64,000 nt of DNA from Stappia taiwanensis (GTDB taxonomy: Bacteria > Pseudomonadota > Alphaproteobacteria > Rhizobiales > Stappiaceae): positions 310,001-374,000 of the forward strand of contig NZ_BMCR01000002.1 of assembly GCF_014635285.1 (NCBI RefSeq), written 5' to 3'. The notes beneath the pieces are model-generated. The model did no database searches, had not been told where the DNA came from, and saw only the letters and a list, made by a program, of their open reading frames with translations. The position numbers were made by a program, and so were the translations under genes. Below are positions 8,733 to 18,100 of this stretch, one piece after another; the first letter of the stretch is position 1; every line of letters begins with the position of its first letter.

Positions 8733-10886
8733 ATGGCAACGCTTCGAATTTCGGCGAAAATACCGCTACTTGTGGTGGCAATTGCTGCAGCAGCCTCCCT
8801 TGCAACGGGCATCGCCGCCTATGTGTCCTCAAGCGCCCAGCTTTCCGAGGCCGCCTCCAATTCGATGGTTGCCCTGGTGCACGCACGCAAGGAACAGCTT
8901 TCGGACTACCTCGGCAGTATCGAGGAAGACCTCAAGCTGACGGCGAGCAACGAGACCGTTGTCGAGGCGCTCGCCGAGTTTGACAGAACCTATGGAGAGC
9001 TTGGTACCTCGCCGAACACGGCCCTGCGCAAGGCCTATATCACCGGCAACCCCAATCCGGCCGGCCAGAAGCACAAGCTCGATGCCGCCGCCGACGGCAG
9101 CGACTACAGCAAGGCCCATGCGCGGTATCACCCCTGGTTCCGCAAGTATCTGGAAGCCCGTGGATACTATGACATCTTCCTGATCAACGCCGATGGCGAC
9201 CTGGTCTATTCGGTGTTCAAGGAAAACGACTACGCCACCAACATTCTGGGCGGTGAATGGAGCGGCTCCGATATCGGCAAGGTTTTCCAGACCGTGAAGG
9301 CCAACCCGGCCGCCGGCCGCATCGGCTTCACCGATTTCGCGCCCTATGCGCCTTCCGCCGGCGCTCCCGCCAGCTTCATCGCCACGCCCGTGCTTGATGC
9401 CAACGGCGCCTTTTCCGGGGCATTGATCTTCCAGATGCCGATCGATCGTCTCAACAGCATCATGGCGGAAAGCTCCGGGCTCGGTGAAAGCGGCGAGACC
9501 TTCCTTGTCGGCGCCGATTTCCTCATGCGCACGGAAACCCGTTTCCGCAAGGCCGGTGAGCCCTCGACTATCCTCAAGCGCAAGGCCGACACCCCGACGG
9601 TCCGCGCCGCGCTTGCCGGACAATCCGGCGCCCAGCACATCGCCGATTATCGCGGCGTTCCGGTGCTCTCGGCCTATATCCCCATCGAGTTCAATGGCCT
9701 GACCTGGGCACTGATGGCCGAGATCGACGAGGAAGAGGTGCAGCGTCCGGTGGTGCAGATGCGCAACCAGATCCTGATGCTGGGTCTCGGTGTCGTGGTG
9801 CTGATGGCCTCGGTCGGCTTTCTCTTCGCCCGCACCATCTCCAAGCCGATCGCCGCCATGAATGTGGCCATGGCCTCGCTTGCCGAGGGCAAGCTGGAGA
9901 CCGAGATCCCTTACACCCAGCGCAGCGACGAGATCGGCGACATGGCCTCCGCCGTGCAGGTGTTCAAGGACAATGCGCTTGAGGTGAAGCGTCTGGAAGA
10001 ACAGCAGGCGGAAGCCGCTGCCCGCAGCGAGGCGGAAGCCCGCGAGATGCGCGAGCGCATGGCTCAGGACTTCGAGGCGGCCATCGGCGGCATCGTCGAC
10101 ACCGTCGCCTCCGCCGCCACCGAGATGCTCTCCGCTGCCCAGACCCTGTCCTCGACGGCGGAGGAAACCTCAAGCCGCTCCGCCACCGTCGCTTCGGCGG
10201 CCGAGGAAGCCTCCACCAACGTTCAGGCCGTCTCCGGTGCCGCCGAAGAGCTGTCCAGCGCCATCGCCGAGATCAACCGCCAGGTCAGCGACTCCCAGGA
10301 GATTTCGCAAACGGCGGTGCGCAATGTCGAAGTCACCAACCAGCGGGTCGGCGAACTGACCACCGCCGCCGACAAGATCGGCCAGGTGATCGCCCTGATC
10401 ACCGACATCGCCGAACAGACCAACCTTCTGGCCCTCAACGCAACCATCGAGGCGGCCCGCGCCGGAGAGGCCGGCAAGGGCTTTGCCGTCGTCGCCGCCG
10501 AGGTCAAGGAACTGGCCAGCCAGACCGCCCGCGCCACGGAAGACATCGGCCATCAGATCAAGGGCATCCAGGGCGCGACCCAGGAAACCGTGACGGCGAT
10601 CGACTCCATCGGCGAGACCATCGGCCAGATCCGCGCGGTCTCCACCGCGATCTCCGCCTCGGTGGAGCAGCAGGGCGCGGCCACCCATGAAATCGCCCGC
10701 AACATCGAGCAGGTGTCCATGGGCATGCATGATGTCACCTCCAACATCACCGGCGTCAGCTCTGCCGCCAGCGAGACCGGCCAATCGAGCGGCCAACTGG
10801 TCGAGGCGGCCAACGAGCTATCCCGTCAGTCGGAGATGCTGCGCACGGAGGTGACCAACTTCCTGCGCCAGGTGCGCGCCGCCTGA
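8733..10886 (+). CDS. Methyl-accepting chemotaxis protein
   Basis: 717 residues, a transmembrane chemoreceptor. Membrane span 1 is at about residues 9-31 ([20 protein letters not shown]), a periplasmic sensor of about 300 residues follows with Cache-like features ([30 protein letters not shown]), and span 2 is at about 349-366. A HAMP domain starts at [14 protein letters not shown], then the long signalling helix. The kinase-contact tip lies in [20 protein letters not shown] with [12 protein letters not shown] (about residues 553-592), the most conserved part of the family. There is no C-terminal CheR/CheB pentapeptide. The ligand is unknown. No che operon adjoins it; a CheZ-like gene is at 29602. 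A strong terminator follows. Confidence 0.95.
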   Translation: MATLRISAKIPLLVVAIAAAASLATGIAAYVSSSAQLSEAASNSMVALVHARKEQLSDYLGSIEEDLKLTASNETVVEALAEFDRTYGELGTSPNTALRKAYITGNPNPAGQKHKLDAAADGSDYSKAHARYHPWFRKYLEARGYYDIFLINADGDLVYSVFKENDYATNILGGEWSGSDIGKVFQTVKANPAAGRIGFTDFAPYAPSAGAPASFIATPVLDANGAFSGALIFQMPIDRLNSIMAESSGLGESGETFLVGADFLMRTETRFRKAGEPSTILKRKADTPTVRAALAGQSGAQHIADYRGVPVLSAYIPIEFNGLTWALMAEIDEEEVQRPVVQMRNQILMLGLGVVVLMASVGFLFARTISKPIAAMNVAMASLAEGKLETEIPYTQRSDEIGDMASAVQVFKDNALEVKRLEEQQAEAAARSEAEAREMRERMAQDFEAAIGGIVDTVASAATEMLSAAQTLSSTAEETSSRSATVASAAEEASTNVQAVSGAAEELSSAIAEINRQVSDSQEISQTAVRNVEVTNQRVGELTTAADKIGQVIALITDIAEQTNLLALNATIEAARAGEAGKGFAVVAAEVKELASQTARATEDIGHQIKGIQGATQETVTAIDSIGETIGQIRAVSTAISASVEQQGAATHEIARNIEQVSMGMHDVTSNITGVSSAASETGQSSGQLVEAANELSRQSEMLRTEVTNFLRQVRAA

Positions 10887-10938
10887 CCGGCGCAGCCCTT
10901 CCGCCTTCTGAGGCGGGTCCATGACCCAACCGCAGACA

Positions 10939-10974
10939 ACGCCCCCGTGCCGCGCACGGGGGCGTTTTCTTTTT
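10939..10974 (+). terminator. Rho-independent terminator after the MCP gene
   Basis: A perfect 12-base stem, ACGCCCCCGTGC (10939-10950) with GCACGGGGGCGT (10954-10965) and loop CGC, is followed by TTTCTTTTT. It sits between the convergent MCP and AraC genes and reads as a terminator for the plus-strand gene. Confidence 0.93.
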
Positions 10975-10985
10975 GAGCCCCAAAC

Positions 10986-11762
10986 CTACCCGGCGAAATA
11001 CCGCCCCGGCGTGACGCCGAACGCCTTCTTGAACGTGGCGACGAAGGCACTCGGCCCCTCATAGCCGAGCCGGTCGGAAATCTCGCCGACCGCAGTGCCT
11101 TGCGACAGCCATTCCACCGCCTTCATCAGCTTCGCCTGCCGGCGCCAGGCGCGAAAGGTCAGCCCGGTCTCGCGCGAGAAATGCCGCTCGAACGAGCGCA
11201 GCGACAGATGGGCGCGCGCCGCCAGGTCCTCCACCGCGACCTCCCGTGCCGGATCCTCGGCCAAGGGCGCCACCGCCGCGCGCAGCCGTTCCGTCTGGGG
11301 CAGCGGCAGATGCAGCGGCACCGCCCGCGACCCGGCGATCTGGTCAACCAGCACATGCGCCAGCCGCGCCGTCGCTGACCCTTTCGCATAATCCGGCGCC
11401 GAGGCCATGAAGGCCGAAATCAACTCCCGCAACAGCGGTGTCACATGAACGACGCTGGTGCGCCCGGGCAGGCTCCCGAAGTCTTCGGTCCGGATGTAGA
11501 GAAACCGGATATCTGTCGCCGTGTGATAGGTAGAGCAGTGCACCACTCCCGGCGGCAGCCAGATCGCCCGCTCCGGCGGCACGACGAAGCTGCCTTCCTG
11601 GGTCTGCACCGTCACCGAGCCGCGCTGGATGTGAAACAGCTGCGCCCGATCATGGGCATGCGGGGTGGTCTCCGATCCGCGCGCCTGCTCGCCGACGAAG
11701 GAGATGATCGGATCCGGATGGTCCTCCGGCTGAGGACCGTAGCGCAGCGGATGGATCGTCAT
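10986..11762 (-). CDS. AraC-family transcriptional regulator
   Basis: 258 residues from the ATG at 11762 (MTIHPLRYGP); an in-frame start six codons upstream is possible. The N-terminal half is a cupin-like sensing domain (PHAHDRAQLFHIQRGSV, then WLPPGVVHCSTYH). The C-terminal half carries two helix-turn-helix units, with LSLRSFERHFSRETGLTF and the second ending EGPSAFVATFKKAFGVTPGRYF, the standard AraC signature. It is divergent from the MFS carrier gene at 12069 across about 300 bases, so it probably controls that carrier and perhaps itself. The effector is unknown. Confidence 0.93.
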   Translation of the reverse strand: MTIHPLRYGPQPEDHPDPIISFVGEQARGSETTPHAHDRAQLFHIQRGSVTVQTQEGSFVVPPERAIWLPPGVVHCSTYHTATDIRFLYIRTEDFGSLPGRTSVVHVTPLLRELISAFMASAPDYAKGSATARLAHVLVDQIAGSRAVPLHLPLPQTERLRAAVAPLAEDPAREVAVEDLAARAHLSLRSFERHFSRETGLTFRAWRRQAKLMKAVEWLSQGTAVGEISDRLGYEGPSAFVATFKKAFGVTPGRYFAG

Positions 11763-12068
11763 GACGCAAACCTCACGCAAGAAAGACCGCGAACGCCACT
11801 TGAGCGGACAGACGCGGCCCAGACCGCCCTTGCGACGGAAACCGCGTCCAAAACCCTCAAAGCTGACGCTTCATAAACATAATCTGACAAAATAGCGATA
11901 ACGCGGCAACCCTTCTCCGGAGTAATACGGAGAGGGTCGCTCCTGGATGGACATGAAGCGCGGCAAGGCTTCCCGTCACCCGGCCCGGCCTCATGCCCGT
12001 TTCCGTTCGCCTGCCCCGGGCTACCCCCGGTCCATGCGCGCGCCCGACCGCCCTAAAGGTTTTTGACC
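11763..12068. promoter_or_regulatory. Divergent control region, AraC regulator / MFS carrier
   Basis: About 306 bases with no credible gene. It contains an inverted repeat TCTCCG (11914-11919) / CGGAGA (11928-11933) with an 8-base AT-rich spacer; two further outer base pairs match beyond one mismatch. An AT-richer stretch (11868-11905) lies on the regulator side. This is the expected position for the AraC-type operator and both promoters. Confidence 0.4.
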
Positions 12069-13313
12069 ATGACCTCGCCCGCCACCTCCACCGCCCCCCT
12101 GCCGCCGACGGCACCGGAAATTCGCACCGGCTGGCGCTCGCCGCTGGTGATGCTGATGGTCATGGCCGCTGCCATGCAGCTTTCCTTTGCCGCCTGGTGG
12201 AACCTGATGAACAATTTCGCGGTGCAGGAGCTTGCCTTCACCGGCCGCGAGATCGGCATTCAGCAGTCGATCCGGGAAATCCCGGGCTTTCTCGCCTTCA
12301 CTGCCATCTACGTGCTTCTGATCATGCGCGAGCAGACCCTCGCCTATCTGTCGCTCGCCTTTCTCGGCATCGGCGTCGCGGTGACCGGCTATTTCCCGAC
12401 GGCCTGGGGCTTTTACCTGACGACCTTCGTCATGTCGGTCGGCTTCCACTATTACGAGACCATGAACCAGTCCCTGTCGCTGCAGTGGCTGCCGAAGCAG
12501 ACCGCCGCCGCCGGCATGGGCAAGATCATCTCCGTCGGCGCCTTTGCCCAGCTCATTGCCTATGGCCTGATCTTCGTCGCCTGGAAGACCTTCAACCTGA
12601 GCTTCGCCACGGTCTTCCTGATCGCCGGGCTGCTGACCCTGTGCGTGCTTGCCTTTCTGGTGATCGCCTATCCGCAGTTTCGCGAGGGCGTGCCCCAGCG
12701 CAAGACGCTGGTGCTGCGCCGCCGCTACTGGCTCTACTACGCGCTGACCTTCATGGGCGGCGCGCGGCGCCAGATCTTCATCGTCTTCGCAGGCTTTCTG
12801 ATGGTGGAGCGCTTCGGCTACGACGTGCACGAGGTCGCCGGCCTATTCCTGCTGAACGGGGTGTTCAACATGCTGCTGGCGCCGAAGATCGGTCAGTTGA
12901 TCGGCCGGTTCGGCGAACGCACCGCCCTCACCTTCGAATACATCGGCCTGATCGGCGTGTTCGCGACCTATGCCTTCGTCACCAATCCGACGCTGGCGGC
13001 CGCCCTTTACGTGATCGACCACGCCTTCTTCGCCGTGGCGATTGCCATGAAGACCTATTTCCAGAAGATCGCCGACCCGGCCGACATCGCGCCGACCGCC
13101 GGCGTCGCCTTCACCATCAACCACATCGCCGCCGTGTTCATCCCGGCATTGTTCGGCCTGATCTGGCTGGTGTCCCCCACCGCCGTCTTCCTGATCGGCG
13201 CCGGCATGGCCGCCGTCAGTCTGTTCCTCGCCCGTCTCGTGCCGCAAGATCCGTGCGAGGGCAACGAGGTCACGGTCTTCTGGCGGCGCACGGCCGCCGC
13301 ACCGGCCGAATAA
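12069..13313 (+). CDS. Major facilitator superfamily transporter
   Basis: 414 residues from the ATG at 12069 (MTSPATSTAPL). About 12 hydrophobic spans are visible, starting with PLVMLMVMAAAMQLSFAAWW, and the central loop is basic (RKTLVLRRRYW). The charged pairs typical of MFS antiporters are present (GFLAFTAIYVLLIMREQ; IGRFGERTAL). It sits in the inner membrane. Substrate is unknown; the divergent AraC regulator suggests an inducible carrier for a small metabolite or drug. A probable terminator follows at 13337-13364. No partner enzyme gene is next to it. Confidence 0.88.
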   Translation: MTSPATSTAPLPPTAPEIRTGWRSPLVMLMVMAAAMQLSFAAWWNLMNNFAVQELAFTGREIGIQQSIREIPGFLAFTAIYVLLIMREQTLAYLSLAFLGIGVAVTGYFPTAWGFYLTTFVMSVGFHYYETMNQSLSLQWLPKQTAAAGMGKIISVGAFAQLIAYGLIFVAWKTFNLSFATVFLIAGLLTLCVLAFLVIAYPQFREGVPQRKTLVLRRRYWLYYALTFMGGARRQIFIVFAGFLMVERFGYDVHEVAGLFLLNGVFNMLLAPKIGQLIGRFGERTALTFEYIGLIGVFATYAFVTNPTLAAALYVIDHAFFAVAIAMKTYFQKIADPADIAPTAGVAFTINHIAAVFIPALFGLIWLVSPTAVFLIGAGMAAVSLFLARLVPQDPCEGNEVTVFWRRTAAAPAE

Positions 13314-13336
13314 CGCCCCAACCGACAAATGGAAAA

Positions 13337-13364
13337 GCGCCCGTCCCACCGGACGAGCGCCTTT
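13337..13364. terminator. Probable terminator between MFS and ferredoxin genes
   Basis: A 10-base stem with one mismatch (13337-13346 with 13351-13360, loop CACC) lies between convergent genes. It is followed by CTTTCGTTT on the plus strand and, read on the minus strand, by a short T run, so it could serve both directions. Confidence 0.7.
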
Positions 13365-13490
13365 CGTTTGCGATCTTGCCACGATGACATCGCTGCTGCC
13401 GATGTTCTGCGCATCGATAGGTCAAAGCGCCGGCAGTCTCAGTGCCAGCGGATGACGCCAAGCGCCGTCAGGCAGCGAAAAGCCCCAGCC

Positions 13491-13811
13491 TCAAGCCTGG
13501 CGCTCGGGAATGCGCACCACCAGACCGTCGAGCGCGTCGCTCACCTTGATCTGGCAGGACAGCCGCGAGGTCGGCTGCACGTCATAGGCAAAGTCCAGCA
13601 TGTCCTCTTCCATGGCTTCCGGCGAACCGGTGGCCGCCGCCCACGCACCATCCACATAGACATGGCAGGTGGCGCAGGCGCAGGCCCCGCCGCATTCCGC
13701 CTCGATCCCGGGCACCATGTTCTTGATGGCGTTTTCCATCACCGTCGATCCAATGGGCGCGTCCACCACGGTCTCGGCTCCGTCGGCGGTAATGTAGGTG
13801 ATCTTTGGCAT
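13491..13811 (-). CDS. 2Fe-2S ferredoxin (adrenodoxin type)
   Basis: 106 residues from the ATG at 13811 ([11 protein letters not shown]); an earlier in-frame start would add 19 residues that do not resemble ferredoxins. The cluster ligands are Cys40, Cys46 and Cys49 ([11 protein letters not shown]) and Cys86 (RLSCQI), the C-x5-C-x2-C...C pattern of vertebrate/bacterial adrenodoxin-type ferredoxins. These carry electrons in Fe-S cluster assembly or to P450-type and Rieske oxygenases. An extra Cys44 lies inside the loop. No isc genes or oxygenase are adjacent, so the partner is not evident. Confidence 0.93.
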   Translation of the reverse strand: MPKITYITADGAETVVDAPIGSTVMENAIKNMVPGIEAECGGACACATCHVYVDGAWAAATGSPEAMEEDMLDFAYDVQPTSRLSCQIKVSDALDGLVVRIPERQA

Positions 13812-13933
13812 GGGCTGGCGGTCTCGGCATTGTAGGACGAATGGGATTACGTCCACCGACATACCCAATCAGCGCCAAAGGTCAAGCGCCACCTGGCCCA
13901 TGCCGCAAGGTTTCCTACGACTTCAGGTTGTCC

Positions 13934-14296
13934 TCAGACAAGCCCATCAATGAAGAACCGCACTTCCTCGATCGCCGCTCGCAAAGGGGAAAGATCCGCC
14001 GCCTCGCCAGCGCGCAGTGCCGTTTCCGCCGCCTCAGCCGCCGCCGACACCTTCCAGGCGCCGATGCCCTTGGCCGATCCGCTGATGGTGTGCACTGTAT
14101 CGGCAAGGTCCGCCGCCGCGTCCCGTGCGTCGATCCGCCCCATCAAAAGCTCCGCCTGCCGGGCGAACAGCAAGAGCACCTCCCGCTCCAGATCCCGGTC
14201 GCCGAGCGTATGCCGCGACAGATGTGCCCGGTCGATCGGCCCCGGGTCCCGAGCAGCACTCGCGTCCGGGCTCTCCGCCGTCGCCATCTGCCTCAT
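13934..14296 (-). CDS. Hpt (histidine phosphotransfer) domain protein
   Basis: 120 residues from ATG 14296, supported by GGGAG five bases upstream on the minus strand. The single domain is an Hpt helical bundle; the phosphorylatable His69 lies in TVHTISGSAKGIGAW, matching the HxxKGxxxxxG signature with SGSA before the lysine. Hpt proteins relay phosphate between receiver domains in phosphorelays. There is no kinase or receiver gene nearby. It lies about 0.9 kb before the giant polar-growth gene but on the other strand. Partner unknown. Confidence 0.87.
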   Translation of the reverse strand: MRQMATAESPDASAARDPGPIDRAHLSRHTLGDRDLEREVLLLFARQAELLMGRIDARDAAADLADTVHTISGSAKGIGAWKVSAAAEAAETALRAGEAADLSPLRAAIEEVRFFIDGLV

Positions 14297-14599
14297 GATC
14301 GCTCCCTTCCCCTTCACCTTGCAAGCGGGGCCCGGCTGCACCCGCTGATTCCGCCTGAAACCGGTCACCGCGTCCCGCAAGAGGCCAGTCTTGGCAAAAT
14401 CGACAAAAGCGACGTTAAGGAAAACAGGCGTTGCTCACCCGGCCTTCCAACAAAGTGAATCTTTGGTTAACGAAAATAAACGCATTTGAACGGCTTCCCG
14501 GGCAAGGCCCAGGTGCATCCGACCCGGCACGCTGGAAGCGCCGCGCCAGAGCCCTTGAGGCCTGTCCGAAGAGGTGTGAGATCGGAGAGCCGGGAGCGC
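14297..14599. other. Intergenic region upstream of the Hpt gene
   Basis: About 303 bases between two minus-strand genes. It must hold the Hpt promoter. A GTTAAC-containing AT-rich stretch (around 14466-14485) resembles half of a CtrA-type site (TTAA-N7-TTAAC), but the second half-site is missing. No credible gene is seen. Confidence 0.35.
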
Positions 14600-14908
14600 T
14601 CAGCCGTCGGGCTCGGCAACCGCCCGGCGCCCGGCCTCCGTCAGCCGGCAAACGAGCCAGTCGGGCTTGATTGGGTTGGAAAACCAAGGCTCTGCCCACC
14701 CGGCGGCAAGGCAAGCGCGGATCGTTTTTTCCGGCACCTTGCGCCCCTCGGCATCGAACAGCGGCAGCTTGCCACCCGCCTGATCGAGCCCCCGCCGCAG
14801 CCAGGCGCGCTGGGTGCGGGTCGGCTTGCGTATCGGCGAACGGGATCCGCTCCGGCTTCCGGCACGCTTCGCAGTGGCATTTTCAACTTCGTTTCCAGCA
14901 CGAGCCAT
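14600..14908 (-). CDS. Small conserved protein of unknown function
   Basis: 102 residues from the ATG at 14908, which has AAGGGG nine bases upstream; a GTG at 14950 would add 14 residues. The N-terminal third is basic and serine/arginine rich (SRSGSRSPIRKPTRTQ) and probably disordered. The rest (RAWLRRGLDQAGGKLPLFD, then WAEPWFSNPIKPDWLVC) looks like a compact winged-helix-like domain that I recall, without being able to check, from other Hyphomicrobiales genomes. The ending RLTEAGRRAV also fits a small DNA-binding fold, but this is inference. It is divergent from the gpr homologue. Confidence 0.55.
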   Translation of the reverse strand: MARAGNEVENATAKRAGSRSGSRSPIRKPTRTQRAWLRRGLDQAGGKLPLFDAEGRKVPEKTIRACLAAGWAEPWFSNPIKPDWLVCRLTEAGRRAVAEPDG

Positions 14909-14950
14909 TGCCGTCATCCCCTTGTGCGGATTCTGCAAATTCTTGTTCAC

Positions 14951-15166
14951 CTGTTAGGATTGTGTCATTAGCTAAGGGGATGCGGCAAGGTTGGGAAACG
15001 TATGTTTCGGGTCAGAGGCCGACCCGACATGCAGCGTTTTCCCGCCATCTCGTCCTCCGGTGCCTGGCACCGGGACCGAGAGCTGTGCCGTGAGGTTTTA
15101 CGGCGCGCAGTGGTCTGCGCCGTGGCACCCGATATGTAACGAGTACGGACGCGAGGCGAGTTGAAC
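14951..15166 (+). promoter_or_regulatory. Leader of the gpr homologue
   Basis: This region must hold the promoter of the giant gene. A perfect 7-base inverted repeat ACGGCGC (15100-15106) / GCGCCGT (15117-15123) lies in the probable leader about 45 bases before the ATG. A GAGGCGAG sequence just before 15160 serves as ribosome binding site. Confidence 0.4.
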
Positions 15167-18100
15167 ATGGCAAATCCCCCGAAGGTGAAGGATCCCGCCG
15201 AGGCAGCCCTATCGGCAGTCGAGGAGGCGCTGAAAATCGACTTCGGAGACACGGACGGGTCCGACGGCGACAGCGTCGCAACCGCCTCCGCCGAAACCAA
15301 GGCCCGGCCGGAGGCGACCGGCGGCAAGCCCCTGCCGACCCCGGCAAATGGCGATACGCCGGAGGCGGAAGGCTCGGGCCCCGCGCGCCGGCGCGGTCGC
15401 GGTGGCGGCCGCCCGACATCGGCGGCCAATGACGACCGCCGCACCATCGGCAACCTGATCTACGCCTTGCAGCGCCGTCCGTCCGCGGCGCCCTTCTGGT
15501 TCGCCCTCGCCCTGACCGTGATCTGGGGTGGCCTTGGCGGCCGCCTCGCCCTGTCCGCCTATTCGGGGGACATCGCCGCGATCTCGTCCTTCGACGATCT
15601 CGTCGCCGCGCCGTTCCTCGTTCTGTCCGGCGTCGCCATCCTGGTGCCGATCCTGTTCTTCTGGATCATGGCGCTGATGATCTGGCGCGCCCAGGAGATG
15701 CGCATCGTCGCCCGCGGCATGACCGAGGTCGCCCTGCGCCTCGCCGAGCCGGAGGACGTTGCCAAGGAATCCATTCTCAGCGTCGGACAGGCCATCCGCC
15801 GCGAGGTCGCCGCCATGGGCGACGGCATCGAGCGTGCGATTGCCCGCGCCAGCGAACTGGAAGTGCTGGTGCACAACGAGGTCTCCTCGCTGGAGCGCTC
15901 CTATAATGACAACGAGCTGAAGATCCGCTCGCTGATCGAGGAACTGGTCACCCAGCGCGAGGCCGTCGTGTCCAACGCCGACCGGGTGCGCGATTCCATC
16001 ACCGGCGCCCATGAGAGCCTCGCCGCCCAGCTCACCTCCACCTCGGAGAAGATCGGCACCATCGCCGACACCGCAACGGAACGCCTCACCGTTGCCATCG
16101 ACGGCCGTGTCGGCGATCTGACCGCCACCGTCGACAGCCGCGTGCGCGAGATCACCGAGACCTTCAACACCGCCGGCGGCCAGTTGATCGAGAACCTGGC
16201 CTCTCATGGCGAGTCTTATGTGGAGCGCCTGACGAGCACCGGCCAGAACCTGGTCGACACCATGAACAGCACCGGCACCCTGTTTGCCGAGACGCTGGAC
16301 AGCCGCGGCACGGAGATCAACGACCGCTTCGCCGCCACGGCAAGCGAATTCGTCGAGACCCTCACCGCGCGTGGCACCCAGATCAACGACACCCTGGCCA
16401 AGACGGGCGATACGGTCGTCGAGACCCTGTCGGGCCGTGGCGAGGAGATCACCACCGCCATCGCCACCACCGGCACCTCGATCATCGACACCCTGTCGGG
16501 TCGCGGCGACGAGATCACCACCGCCATCGCCACCACCGGCGACAGCATCGTCTCGACCCTGTCGGGCCGCGGCGAGGAAATCACCACCTCCATCGCCTCC
16601 ACCGGCGGTTCGATCGTCGCAACCTTGTCCGAGCGCGGCGAGGAGATCACCTCCACCATCGCCTCGACTGGCGACAGCATCGTCAAGACCCTGTCGGGCC
16701 GCGGCGAGGAAATCACCTCCTCCATCGCGACCACCGGCGGCTCGATCGTGACCACCTTGTCCGAGCGCGGCGAGGAGATCACCTCCACCATCGCCTCCAC
16801 GGGTGGTTCGATTGTCGAAACCCTGTCGCAGCGCGGCACGGAGATCACCGAGGCGCTGACGCTGACCGGCACCACCGTCGGCGACACCATTGCCCAGCGC
16901 GGCGACGAGATCACCGCCAACCTGTCGCTGACCAGCGGCAAGCTGATCGACACCATCACCACCCGCACCGAAGGTCTGCTGTCCACCCTGGACGAGCGGG
17001 TCACCGGCCTCGATGCCTCGCTGGCCACCACCGGCGACCGGGTCGTGGAGAGCATTTCCCTGCGCGGCCAGGAGGTTACCGACACCATTTCGGTCAAGGG
17101 CGCGGAAATCGTCGACACCTTGTCCTCGCGCACCAACGAGGTCGCCGAGATCCTGCGTGGCACCGGCGAATCCATCGTTGTCGATCTGTCCCTGCGCGGC
17201 GGCGAAATCGCCTCCAAGCTGGACGAGACCGCCGGCAGCCTGTCGGAGACCATCACCGTGCGCGGCACCGAGCTGGCCGACCGGCTCGGCTCCGTCGGCG
17301 AGAAGATCCACCAGGCGATCTCCGTCAATGGCGAAGCCCTCGACAGCCGTCTGGAGCAGCGCAACCGCGAGATGGCGACGCTCATCGACAGCCAGACCAG
17401 TTCGTTCCGCGAGACGCTGGAAACGGCGGCCGCCTCGCTCAACACCTCGCTGGAGAAGCATACCTCCAGCTTCGCCCTCACCCTGTCGGAGACCGGCACC
17501 GAGCTGGCCCATCTGATCGGGTCGCGCGGCGAGCGGGTTGCCGGCGAGCTGACCGCCATCGGCGACAAGCTGGACAGCACGCTGGGCGCACGCGGTGCCA
17601 GCCTGCAGGAAGGCCTGTCCGGCCATCTGCAGCGGATGGAGTTCCTGATCGACGAGCGCGGCACCTCGCTGGTGTCGTCCTTCGAGCAGCGCACCGCCGA
17701 TCTCGGCGAGACCCTCGACGGGCGGATCGAGTCCCTCAACACCACCTTCGACCTGCGCGCCTCCGCGCTTGGCGAAACCCTCGACACGCGGATCGACACG
17801 ATCAGCGCGACCCTGGGCGACAGCACCGCACGGTTCGAAGCCTCCTTCGATGAGCGGGCCGGCACCCTGGCCAGCACCATCGACAGCCGGATCGAGACGA
17901 TCACCACGGCCCTGGGCGACCGCACCGCGCAGTTCGAAACCTCTCTCGATGCGCGGGCCGGCACCCTGGCCAGCACCATCGACAGCCGGATCGAGGCCAT
18001 CAACACCACCCTGGGCGACCGCACCACGCAGTTCGAGACCACTCTCGAAGCCCGCACCGGCGCCCTCGCCGAGACCATCGACAGCCGCGTCGAGGCCATC

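Noticed and set aside
14466-14485. CtrA binding site before the Hpt gene
   Set aside because: Only one half-site (GTTAAC) matches; the second TTAA at proper spacing is missing.
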